Assembly: GCF_002498315.1 (NCBI RefSeq)
Contig: NZ_DAGX01000002.1
Span: 188,808 to 252,807, forward strand
From: Methanofollis sp. UBA420
Lineage (GTDB): Archaea; Halobacteriota; Methanomicrobia; Methanomicrobiales; Methanofollaceae
Direction of reading: 5' to 3'
DNA: 64,000 nt
The notes beneath the pieces were generated by a model. It did not search any database, was not told where the DNA came from, and saw only the letters and a program-made list of their open reading frames with translations. Of the stretch, positions 7,766 through 14,795 are shown piece after piece; position 1 is the stretch's first letter; each line of letters starts with the position of its first letter. The translations under genes and the position numbers were made by a program.

Positions 7766-8869
7766 TCAGTACTTTGCGCTGCTGGCGCCGTCATGGCGGT
7801 GCTGGTGATGGGTGTCAGGGCTGTGCGGGTGGTCGTGCCAGAGGTCGGGGTGGGCATGGGGATGGGAGTGGTACCCGTGCCGGTCGATGGCAGGCGTGCC
7901 TGCCGGGTGCTCGTGGTCGTGGTGGAGGTCGTCGTGCCTATGACGGTGTTCGTGCACCATCGCCTCGTGGTGGTGGGAGTGAGAATGCCGCTCTGTGATG
8001 AGGAGATAGGCACCGAGGCCCATGGTCAGGAGAGACGGGTAGAAGAGGACGCCCGGGTCATCGGTGAAGAGGAAGAACGAGACCAGAACACCAAAGAAGG
8101 GCGAGGTCGAGACGAGCGCACCTGTCCTGGCCGAACCGATCCCCCTCAGTGCCATCAGGAAGAAGACACTCATCAGGCCGCCGTACCCGAGGAACCCGAT
8201 GATCATGGCGGCACAACAGGTCTCAGGTGACGGGATGGCCTCGCCGAGGGCCCGGGCAATGAAGAAGGTGACCGTACCGGCCCCGAGGCCTTTGATCATG
8301 ACGATGGGTATGGGGTCTTTCGCCGAGATCATCTTGCTGAAGTTGTTGTCAAGACCCCAGAAGGTGCAGGTGAGGAGGATGCCGAGGGCGGCAATAGAGA
8401 AACCGAAGGCCTGGTCGGGATTCCATGAGAGGATGATGCAGGAGAGGGTGATCAGGCAGAGTGCACCCCCCATCCGGCGGCCGATCGGTTCCCGGTACCA
8501 CAGGACCGCAATGATGGCCGTGGCCACGGCCTCGAAGTTGAGGAGGAGGGCGGCGGTGGCTGCAGGCGTATGGGCAAGGCTGAGCATCAACACGATGGGC
8601 GCAAGGACACCGCCCGAGATGACCACCCCGGCAAGCCAGGGGAGGTCAGAACGGCTGAGCGACGCCTCGACGCCTTCCCTACCGTTGCCGGAGAGAGAAC
8701 CTGCCGCAAGGTAGATGAGAAGGCCGGTCCCGCTCCCGAGAAAGAGGAGCGACGCCATGGTGACCGGCCCGACACCGTCGAGAAGAAGTTTGGAGAAGGG
8801 TGCCGTGATCCCGAAGAGTGCGGCGGCGGCCAGGGCATAGATGACAGGAAGGTGCTCAGAGAAAGACAT
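7766..8869 (-). CDS. EamA/DMT-family exporter with C-terminal His-rich tail
   Basis: 367-residue inner-membrane protein with ten hydrophobic helices arranged as two EamA repeats (residues ~5-145 and ~160-290), the fold of drug/metabolite transporters. Residues 294-367 form a cytoplasmic or exposed tail with about 25 histidines in 74 residues (for example HSHSHHHEAMVHEHRHRHDD and DTHHQHRHDG), a strong metal-binding feature. This suggests transport, buffering or sensing of Ni, Co or Zn, but the core family is broad and the substrate is inferred. Starts at ATG 8869 with a TATA-like GTATAAAAC about 40 bases upstream. The stop is directly followed by the hairpin repeats at 7642-7760. Confidence 0.8.
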   Translation of the reverse strand: MSFSEHLPVIYALAAAALFGITAPFSKLLLDGVGPVTMASLLFLGSGTGLLIYLAAGSLSGNGREGVEASLSRSDLPWLAGVVISGGVLAPIVLMLSLAHTPAATAALLLNFEAVATAIIAVLWYREPIGRRMGGALCLITLSCIILSWNPDQAFGFSIAALGILLTCTFWGLDNNFSKMISAKDPIPIVMIKGLGAGTVTFFIARALGEAIPSPETCCAAMIIGFLGYGGLMSVFFLMALRGIGSARTGALVSTSPFFGVLVSFFLFTDDPGVLFYPSLLTMGLGAYLLITERHSHSHHHEAMVHEHRHRHDDLHHDHEHPAGTPAIDRHGYHSHPHAHPDLWHDHPHSPDTHHQHRHDGASSAKY

Positions 8870-9057
8870 ATGACCAGATATGACTGTTCATATTGGTCAG
8901 GCTGTGTTTTATACCTGTTGAGGCGGCAGGGAGTTACTCGCGGCGCGCCGGGAAAAACGTCGATAATACCGGGAACACTGTCCGTTCAAAGACTGATCAG
9001 AGAGAGGAATTCTAAAAGCATAGAAAACAGATTTCAGTGAAATATCATAAAAGACAA

Positions 9058-9142
9058 TGCGAGGGAAGGGATTCGAACCCTCGAACACCTACGTGACAAG
9101 GCCCTCAACCTTGCGCCTTTGACCTGGCTTGGCAACCCTCGC
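9058..9142 (-). tRNA. tRNA-Leu (anticodon GAG)
   Basis: Leftward tRNA with acceptor stem GCGAGGG/CCCTCGC, D-arm, anticodon stem CAAGG/CCTTG enclosing loop TTGAGGG (anticodon GAG), a long variable arm as expected for leucine, and T-loop GTTCGAATC. The discriminator A is at 9058. CCA is not encoded. No intron. Confidence 0.95.
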
Positions 9143-9170
9143 CTGTTACCCTATAGAGAAGGATCTTCAC

Positions 9171-9180
9171 ATTTTTTAAT
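9171..9180 (-). promoter_or_regulatory. TATA box of tRNA-Leu
   Basis: ATTAAAAAAT on the minus strand, centred about 34 bases upstream of the mature 5' end of tRNA-Leu, fits an archaeal TATA element with a short leader. Confidence 0.5.
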
Positions 9181-9308
9181 CTATCGCTCAACCCGGGCAC
9201 GCAAACCCCTCCTACAGGGTACCTCCCCGGAAAAATACGAAATGGCAGGGGATCCGACCCTGTGAGCGCAACGGTGCCGACCCGAAGAATCATTATCCCA
9301 TAGCACCG

Positions 9309-9824
9309 ATGATAATGCTGGCTATGTGGGCAAAAATCATGCAGGAATTTGCCGATTCCCCGGCCCAGGCCCGGGTCGTCAGGTTTCTCCTCGAGAACGG
9401 CTTTGGCGTCTCCTCTGAGGGGCGCATCACCTGCAATGGTATCGAGATACCGGCCACGCATATCGCACGGGAGATCGGGATCGACCGCCGGGTCGTCGAT
9501 GCCACGGCCCGTCGTATCCTGACGATGGGGCCGGCAGCAGAGATATTTTCACTGATGAGAGCAACCCCCGATCTCTCCCAGGTGGCCGGATTCTTGAAAC
9601 TCACCGTCATCACCATCCTCCCGAGAGACGCCCATGAGAAGGGGATTGTCGGTGCGGTGGTCGGCGTCCTTGCCGCGCACGACCTGGCCATCAGGCAGAT
9701 CTTCGTGAACGACCCGTACTTCTCCGAGTCCCCGAAACTTGTCGTCGTCCTCGACGAACCCCTGCCTGTCGGCGTGATCGAAAAACTGCGGGCCCTCCCC
9801 CATGTTCAACAGTTGATCATCTGA
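9309..9824 (+). CDS. ACT-domain regulator of amino acid metabolism (COG2150-like)
   Basis: 171-residue protein. The N-terminal half (about residues 10-85) reads as a winged-helix-like domain (MQEFADSPAQARVVRFLLEN, then ATHIAREIGIDRRVVDATAR). The C-terminal half (about 95-171) is an ACT-type ligand-binding domain, with VVVLDEPLPVGVIEKLRALP near the end. This matches the archaeal predicted-regulator family that joins DNA binding to amino-acid sensing. Possible starts are the ATGs at 9309, 9315 and 9324; no strong ribosome site discriminates. It converges with the HD hydrolase gene, overlapping by 8 bases. Confidence 0.72.
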   Translation: MIMLAMWAKIMQEFADSPAQARVVRFLLENGFGVSSEGRITCNGIEIPATHIAREIGIDRRVVDATARRILTMGPAAEIFSLMRATPDLSQVAGFLKLTVITILPRDAHEKGIVGAVVGVLAAHDLAIRQIFVNDPYFSESPKLVVVLDEPLPVGVIEKLRALPHVQQLII

Positions 9825-10314
9825 GGTGACGGAGGGGTTCAAGGTCGAGGCCGAGCCTGAAGGCCCGCACCAGAAATTTTCTGCCGAGGGTAACAGATCG
9901 GTCCATCCGCTCCTCAGGCGTGATCACCCGCGTCCCTTTGACCAGATTGTCGGCATGGGCTACAATCCGTTCCTCCAGTCTTTGCGGCACCGAGTCCCTC
10001 GGTATGAGGCCGAGAAGAGCGCATTCCTCGACAGTCAGTCCCGCGCCGATATGCCTCTGGACGATCCTGGCGACCTCATCAGGACACCCTGACTGGCGGG
10101 CGAGGTCGGCGCCGACCTCGGCATGGTGGAGTGAGTGGGTCTCTGACCGGCCAAGGTCGTGGAGCATGGCCCCGGCTATCAACAGTTCCCTGTCGACGAC
10201 CGAAGACCGGGCATATCCTGCAGCGACGGCGTTAACGGTACGGCAATGGGCGATGACGCGGGGATCGCACCCGGCATCACTCAGATGCGCTTCCAGTTGT
10301 TCCAAGAGTTGCAT
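9817..10314 (-). CDS. HD-domain phosphohydrolase (TIGR00295-like)
   Basis: 165-residue soluble metal-dependent hydrolase. It shows the HD-family ligands: His in VIAHCRTVNAVA, the HD pair in AGAMLHDLGRSETHS, further His residues in HSLHHAEVGADLA, and Asp in VAHADNLVKG. Archaeal proteins of this size are predicted nucleotide phosphohydrolases; the substrate is unknown. The start ATG lies 38 bases inside the tfe gene, so the two are translationally coupled, and it is the last gene of a leftward operon of five. Confidence 0.8.
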   Translation of the reverse strand: MQLLEQLEAHLSDAGCDPRVIAHCRTVNAVAAGYARSSVVDRELLIAGAMLHDLGRSETHSLHHAEVGADLARQSGCPDEVARIVQRHIGAGLTVEECALLGLIPRDSVPQRLEERIVAHADNLVKGTRVITPEERMDRSVTLGRKFLVRAFRLGLDLEPLRHLR

Positions 10315-10810
10315 GGATCGCCGCGACCCGCCGTTTCAGGGCGCCAAGGAGCATCTCATTGTCGAAATGCTTCACCGGGGCGCCGCAGTTGGGGCAGGTA
10401 AAGTTTGAGTCAGAGACATCGTTGAAGGTGAAGATCCCGCACTCCTCGCAGATGAAAAAGTCGTTCTCCTCCTCGTACTTCGATCTCTTTGTCAGGATCT
10501 CCAGGACACGTTCGAGTTCCTCCCTGATCACCGGATAGACCATGTCGGTCCTGAGTGTCCACAGGTATGTGAGCCAGCCCGACTCCGGGTCCTTGATCCG
10601 CCTGTACTCGGCAAGACGCCTCTCGTAGAGCGTATAGAGAGTGTGCCGTACCGTATTGAGGTTGATGCCGGTCTTCTCGGCAAGTTCCTCGTCCGAGTAT
10701 TCGCCCGCGGGCGGGAACCTCTCGAGGAGATCGAGGCCCTCGTTCCCGATATGGCGGAGGAGATATGCCCTGATTGCCGGATCTGCCAGCATCTCGTCTA
10801 TGCCAACCAT
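10277..10810 (-). CDS. tfe: Transcription factor E (TFE alpha)
   Basis: 177-residue archaeal homologue of TFIIE-alpha. It helps open promoter DNA and stabilises the RNA polymerase preinitiation complex. The N-terminal winged helix (about residues 1-100) contains EKTGINLNTVRHTLYTLYER. The C-terminal zinc ribbon has CEECGIFTF and CPNCGAPVKH (four Cys). The length is normal. It sits in an overlapping operon: its ATG touches the stop of the ATP-grasp gene and its end overlaps the HD hydrolase by 38 bases. A stop-start arrangement this tight suggests co-expression of a general transcription factor with the upstream RNA-modification gene. Confidence 0.93.
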   Translation of the reverse strand: MVGIDEMLADPAIRAYLLRHIGNEGLDLLERFPPAGEYSDEELAEKTGINLNTVRHTLYTLYERRLAEYRRIKDPESGWLTYLWTLRTDMVYPVIREELERVLEILTKRSKYEEENDFFICEECGIFTFNDVSDSNFTCPNCGAPVKHFDNEMLLGALKRRVAAIHATLGTTGSASE

Positions 10811-11883
10811 CAGGGAATATATTGACGGACGCGTGTTATATTTCTATCCAGCATGTCAAGGGCGGCGGTGCGGTCATGACCCCATCCGTAGATGCTCACC
10901 ACCGCACCTCCCTCCTCGATCTCGGTCCCTGGCCAGGGGATGTCGGCGCAACAGTCGGCACAGTCGCCAAGGTCCTGTGTGAGCGTGAGGTCGCGGTCGG
11001 CAAAGAGGATCGTCCGCGCCGCCACCGTCCCGGACTTCAGGCCGTGCGGGGGAAGTGTGCCCTGACAGGCGTCGATGTGCCTCTTGAAGACGCTCTGGCC
11101 GGTGGCGATCTCGACGGTGTCGAGGGTGCCCTGGAAGCGGGGGTTGATCTCGATCGCCCACACATCGTCGTCGCCGACGACGAAGTCGACGCCGACCGAC
11201 CCGACGCAGCCGCTCCGACCCACGGCCTCCTCTGCAATCGCTGCCATCTTCGCGGCGAGGGGGTGATCGAACGGCGTGATCGAGCCGGAAAAGCCGTACG
11301 CCCGGTCGCTCTCTCCGCCGCGGAGGATCTGCTCGTTGACGGCGATGGCGACGGCACGCGTCCCGTCGGCGATGCAGGAGACGCTCGCGGGTATGCCGGA
11401 GACGAGTTCCTGGGTGATCGACGGGACATCCGGCCACTCCTCTTCCCAGGCCCTGAGATCTTCAGGAGAGCGGACGACGCGGTTCCGCCACCCGCCGGCA
11501 CCGTGCCGCGGTTTTATCATGGCCGGGAAGCGGCCGTCTGAGAGGTGCGGTGTCGGGATGTGAGCGTCCTCGAAGAACGTCTGGATCTCGAGTTTGTCCA
11601 GGAAACGCGCCGAGACGCCGGCAGGCGTCCCTGCATGGGGGAGGGGGACGGCGAGGTCCTCGGCCCCTGAGGTGGCGACAAAGTAGTCGATCGTGTGACC
11701 GTCGGCGATCGTGGCGATCGTATCGGGAAGATCCTCGAGTTCGTCGAACCTGAGGTGCTTGCTGGCATTCCAGCAGAGGTCCTGGTCGCAGAAATGGTCG
11801 ACGGCATAGACCTCGAAACCTGCCCGCCGCGCCGACTGGACCACGTGCCTGGTCGCGAATCCCGCGACAAGGACGCGTCTCAA
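10810..11883 (-). CDS. ATP-grasp family ligase-like protein
   Basis: 357-residue cytoplasmic protein of the ATP-grasp superfamily, resembling archaeal COG2232 carboligase-like proteins. It has an N-terminal Rossmann-like pre-ATP-grasp domain (MRRVLVAGFATRHVVQSARR), the ATP-binding Lys segment FPAMIKPRHGAGGWRNR, a specificity Glu-rich strand (SITQELVSGIPASVSC), and the metal-binding end motif WAIEINPRFQGTLDT. The product it forms is unknown. It lies between aTrm56 (4-base overlap) and tfe (1-base overlap). A cluster of three cysteines (DCADCC) near residue 310 is unusual and could bind metal. Confidence 0.75.
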   Translation of the reverse strand: MRRVLVAGFATRHVVQSARRAGFEVYAVDHFCDQDLCWNASKHLRFDELEDLPDTIATIADGHTIDYFVATSGAEDLAVPLPHAGTPAGVSARFLDKLEIQTFFEDAHIPTPHLSDGRFPAMIKPRHGAGGWRNRVVRSPEDLRAWEEEWPDVPSITQELVSGIPASVSCIADGTRAVAIAVNEQILRGGESDRAYGFSGSITPFDHPLAAKMAAIAEEAVGRSGCVGSVGVDFVVGDDDVWAIEINPRFQGTLDTVEIATGQSVFKRHIDACQGTLPPHGLKSGTVAARTILFADRDLTLTQDLGDCADCCADIPWPGTEIEEGGAVVSIYGWGHDRTAALDMLDRNITRVRQYIP

Positions 11884-12407
11884 AGCTCGACCACCCGTTT
11901 TCCGACCTTGCAGGGCTCGACACGGATCTTCGCACCCTCGAACTTGTGGTCCATCTCCTGGCCCAGGAAGAGGCGGTCGAGGAAGATGGCAAGGCTTGAT
12001 ATCTCGGAGTGGGGCTGGTTGGTCACGGATACGTTGTAGTCGACCATGCCGTAGACGTCGCCCGGCACTTTCTCCGCGCCGACGATGATGAGCAGGTCTT
12101 CGGGGCGCTCCCGCACCGCGTCGGTGACCTCCCCGACGTCAAGGCCGTACATGGTGAGATGGGCGACGATGCCCCCCTTCTCCTTCCACTGCTTGATGCA
12201 TTGCCGCCATTTCACGTTGTTTTCAACGAAAAATTCTCCGCCCCAGCGCTCGACCACGTCCTCGATAGAATCGACGATTCCGTGGTCTTCAGCCGCAAGG
12301 TACATTCCGTCCGCGCCGAGGGCGCGGGCCGTGAGGCCGACATGGGTGGTCACCCGCAGGTCGCGTTCAGGCCGGTGACCGAGTCTGAGGATACACACTT
12401 TCCTCAT
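11880..12407 (-). CDS. tRNA (cytidine-56-2'-O)-methyltransferase aTrm56
   Basis: 175-residue SPOUT-class methyltransferase specific to Archaea; it 2'-O-methylates C56 in the T-loop of all tRNAs using S-adenosylmethionine. The start VCILRLGHRPERDLRVTTHV is the family signature. The C-terminal knot includes LLIIVGAEKVPGDVYGMVDY and NVSVTNQPHSEISSLAIFLD. The length is close to the family norm. The ATG at 12407 overlaps the stop of the upstream 105-residue gene by 4 bases. Confidence 0.9.
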   Translation of the reverse strand: MRKVCILRLGHRPERDLRVTTHVGLTARALGADGMYLAAEDHGIVDSIEDVVERWGGEFFVENNVKWRQCIKQWKEKGGIVAHLTMYGLDVGEVTDAVRERPEDLLIIVGAEKVPGDVYGMVDYNVSVTNQPHSEISSLAIFLDRLFLGQEMDHKFEGAKIRVEPCKVGKRVVEL

Positions 12408-12721
12408 GCATTATCTCCTTTACGTGCAAAATCGGGTATCTTTATGACGCCGTCCTCGATCTCGAGGGGGATGCCGGGGCCTGCACGCAGGTGGCACCTG
12501 AGAATGGATTCCTCAAGCGAGAGGGCGCGGTATTCTTCGTCGTGCGGCTCTATGAGCAGGTACGAGACGAGGCGCTGCACCGAGGCTTCGACTGCCGCCG
12601 CATCCCCGCCGGTGTATTTCACGAGGGCAGGGATCGTCGTCGCCCTGTTCCAGGCGATCGCGTGATAGACCATCCAGTCGAATTCTTCGGATTTCACACC
12701 GTATTTTGTGCTGGATCTCAC
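12404..12721 (-). CDS. Small winged-helix-like protein, first gene of the tfe operon
   Basis: Up to 105 residues. The region EFDWMVYHAIAWNRATTIPA followed by VEASVQRLVSYLLIE reads as a helix-turn-helix/winged-helix fold of the kind that leads small archaeal operons. The annotated start is a GTG at 12721, but a TATA-like AAGTATATT lies immediately upstream (about 12727-12735), so transcription may begin near 12700. A GTG at 12697 or the ATG at 12673 may then be the real start. Specific function unknown. Confidence 0.6.
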   Translation of the reverse strand: MRSSTKYGVKSEEFDWMVYHAIAWNRATTIPALVKYTGGDAAAVEASVQRLVSYLLIEPHDEEYRALSLEESILRCHLRAGPGIPLEIEDGVIKIPDFARKGDNA

Positions 12722-12754
12722 AATATACTTTTTTATCTCCGGGGGAGAGGTATC

Positions 12755-13153
12755 ATGATGACCGATTACGAGCAGCTTGCGGCAGTGGCCGACCGGATCC
12801 TTGACGAGGCCGAGGAGGACGACGCACGCCTCGCCGGGATCCTTGACGGGATCGACGACGATATCAGGCGCGAACTCCTCACCTCGGACCTGCTCAATGC
12901 CCTTCAGGTCTACTATTACTATTTCCGGGAATATCCGGGCGACCTCCCGGCCGAGCGCCTCATGCTCGCCCCGGCCTCGGAGACGCTCCGCGGCGTGCTC
13001 CTCGACGAGGTCGATATCTTTGAACTGGTCTTCGGGGTCGATGCGTCCGGGCCGGCGATCGTCGTCACCGACGGCGAGAAGGAGTACGGACGGTTCAGGG
13101 GCGCCGGCGCGCGGAAGAAGGCCGAGGATTTTGTCCTCGACGAACTGGCTTGA
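12755..13153 (+). CDS. Hypothetical acidic protein
   Basis: 132-residue acidic soluble protein starting MMTDYEQLAAVADRILDEAE. The middle is helical with an aromatic stretch (QVYYYYFREYPG); the end alternates strands and helix (PAIVVTDGEKEYGRFRGAG). No family recognised. The ATG at 12755 follows a good ribosome site (GGGGGAGAGG), and the divergent TATA-rich spacer at 12722-12754 is shared with the tfe operon. Confidence 0.6.
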   Translation: MMTDYEQLAAVADRILDEAEEDDARLAGILDGIDDDIRRELLTSDLLNALQVYYYYFREYPGDLPAERLMLAPASETLRGVLLDEVDIFELVFGVDASGPAIVVTDGEKEYGRFRGAGARKKAEDFVLDELA

Positions 13154-13213
13154 GTGTATTTGCCTGAGAATAGGAGGTAGATACCAATCCTCTCTTCAGA
13201 TTTGCTTGTTCTG

Positions 13214-13371
13214 TCTTCCCCGGCCCTATCCTGGATCGGGGGTCCGGGGGCAACGAGAAAGTCGTTAGGCTTTCGAGGTGCGAACGAAGTGAGCTAGAGA
13301 AGACCATGAGGTCTTCGATTAGTCCCCCGGCGAACTCTATGGGGAAGGCAGTTGATCCGCGCGTTCTCCCC
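13214..13371 (+). repeat. Dispersed intergenic hairpin repeat, copy A
   Basis: This fills most of a 314-base gap. It has a leading module (TCTTCCCCGGCCCTATCCTG with inverted CGGGGG), then two hairpins: GAAAGTC-GTTA-GGCTTTC at 13257-13274 (one G-T wobble) and GAAGACC-ATGA-GGTCTTC at 13299-13316. Between them is GCGAACGAAGTGAGC, and it ends with GGGGAAGGCAGTTGATCC. The same modules recur near 21.8, 29.6, 49.7 and 60.6 kb. Confidence 0.7.
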
Positions 13372-13412
13372 TTATGATCAGAGAGGTCTCGACCTGATCC
13401 GGAGGTATTACC

Positions 13413-13490
13413 ATGAAAACCATTAGCGATTCTCCCTCTGGTTCAGACTCCTCGCCAACTCCCACCCTCACACCTCCTCCCCCCGCGTGA
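13413..13490 (+). CDS. Possible 25-residue micro-ORF
   Basis: ATG at 13413 is preceded by GGAGGT with ideal 6-base spacing, and opens a 25-codon frame (MKTISDSPSGSDSSPTPTLT, then PPPPA). Its end overlaps the convergent UPF0280 gene by 23 bases. The low-complexity Ser/Pro/Thr sequence and the lack of a clear promoter make it uncertain. Confidence 0.25.
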   Translation: MKTISDSPSGSDSSPTPTLTPPPPA

Positions 13491-14181
13491 TGAGGCCGGT
13501 GTCGACCCGTGCGCCGACGATCTCGGGGAGCGTCCCCCAGGTGCCGACGGCGTCGCCGAGGATGGCGAGGGCGCCCTGCACGCCGGTGCCTGCGAGGGCG
13601 GCGAAGGGTGCGTCGTCGTCGGGGCTGAGGCCGTTGCAGAGGGAGGTCGCCCAGGCGTCGGCGAGGGCGACGTCCTCCGCGATGACGCAGACGGCGTCGG
13701 CGATGCCGAAGGAGATCGACGGCCCGACTGTCGCCGACGACGTGCAGATGCCGAGGATGGCGGGGTGCCGTGGGACGAGGAAGGCCAGTCTGTCGGAGAG
13801 GGGCGACTCGCCGGCGTGGATGCCGACCCGCGCGTCGCGGTCTGAGAAGAGGGCGATGTCCCCGCCGTTGTCGACGACGCCGAAGGAGGCGCCGGCCTCC
13901 TGCATCGCCTCCGCCCCTGCCCAGGCGATGGTGCCGGCGACCGCCGCCATGGGGCCGACGCCCGCGGAGACGGACGCCGTGCCCATCCGCCGCACGGTCA
14001 GACTCTCCGCCGGCGGGTTGTAGGGGTCGAAGGTGATCCCGAAGAAGGAGTCTTCGGCGATGAACGCCTCCAGTTCAGCACGGGCGTCGAGCATCGCACT
14101 TTTTGCCGCATCGATAAAGAGCTGCTCCTCGGCCAGGATCGTCGTGATCGTCTGCCTGTACTGGAAGTGCTCGCGGATCAT
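13468..14181 (-). CDS. UPF0280 family protein (ApbE/FTR-like fold)
   Basis: 237-residue protein of an archaeal family distantly related to ApbE (COG2122). Function not established. Family features are the N terminus MIREHFQYRQTITTILAEEQ, the GPMAAVAGTIAWAGAEAMQE block, the FGVVDNGGDIALFSDRD strand-turn and the late CTSSATVGPSISFGIADAV segment, resembling ApbE flavin-transferase cores. The frame is open further upstream to 14343, but the ATG at 14181 begins exactly where family members usually do. The residue run DNGGD may bind a metal or flavin. Confidence 0.75.
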   Translation of the reverse strand: MIREHFQYRQTITTILAEEQLFIDAAKSAMLDARAELEAFIAEDSFFGITFDPYNPPAESLTVRRMGTASVSAGVGPMAAVAGTIAWAGAEAMQEAGASFGVVDNGGDIALFSDRDARVGIHAGESPLSDRLAFLVPRHPAILGICTSSATVGPSISFGIADAVCVIAEDVALADAWATSLCNGLSPDDDAPFAALAGTGVQGALAILGDAVGTWGTLPEIVGARVDTGLITRGEEV

Positions 14182-14406
14182 GGTAGGAGACGTGTGTGTC
14201 TGCCGGTATAGATAGGGGATGGATCGGGGAGGGGCATCATTGGTGCTGGTCTCCCTGATAGAGAACACCGATCCACCGCCTTCCCCAAAATGGTTGCCGG
14301 GGGACTGATGCACCAGAGCAGGAATCCTACAGATCTTATTCACTTTTTTTGAGGGAGAATCTCACAATCAAAAAAGATTGGGGAACCATGTGCCCCAAAG
14401 GGCCGC

Positions 14407-14793
14407 TCATCTCAGGAGGGAGAGCGCCCCGTGCGGGCACGCCTGGAGGCACCGGCCGCAGAGGACGCAGCGCTTCTGGTCGACGACGAGGTTCCAGTCG
14501 TCGTCGAAGGAGAAGACGTCCTGCGGGCAGATGCTGATGCACGCCCCGCAGTCCACACACTCGGCCTCGTTGTGGTGGATGGCGTCCTCAAGGACACGCA
14601 CCGTCGCTCCCATGTCGCGCATCTTCTGGCTGACTTCATCCGCGGAACCGTTCGGGACGTCGATGAGCACCTCGCCCTCGCCCGGTTCAATCCTGGCCCG
14701 CTCGACATTGATCAGGACGCCGGTGTCCTTGACCACCCGTGCGATGATCGGTTCGCGGACTTTCTTCCTGGAGAATGAGACCATCAGTTTCAT
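14407..14793 (-). CDS. NIL-domain 4Fe-4S ferredoxin of homocysteine synthesis
   Basis: 128-residue protein. The N-terminal NIL domain (about 1-72) is followed by two 4Fe-4S motifs: CVDCGACISICP and CVLCGRCLQACP. In Methanosarcina the equivalent pair (MA1821/MA1822) is needed for homocysteine formation from aspartate semialdehyde. The ferredoxin probably supplies electrons or sulfide handling to the partner enzyme. The ATG at 14793 lies 2 bases after the partner's stop and 10 bases after GGAGGT, which is inside the partner's coding end. A GTG at 14805 is an alternative start. Confidence 0.85.
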   Translation of the reverse strand: MKLMVSFSRKKVREPIIARVVKDTGVLINVERARIEPGEGEVLIDVPNGSADEVSQKMRDMGATVRVLEDAIHHNEAECVDCGACISICPQDVFSFDDDWNLVVDQKRCVLCGRCLQACPHGALSLLR

Positions 14794-14795
14794 GG

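Noticed and set aside
7162..8013. Long minus-strand frame covering the hairpin repeats and the EamA His-rich tail
   Set aside because: Out of phase with EamA; its Thr-rich repeats are the tail read in another frame.
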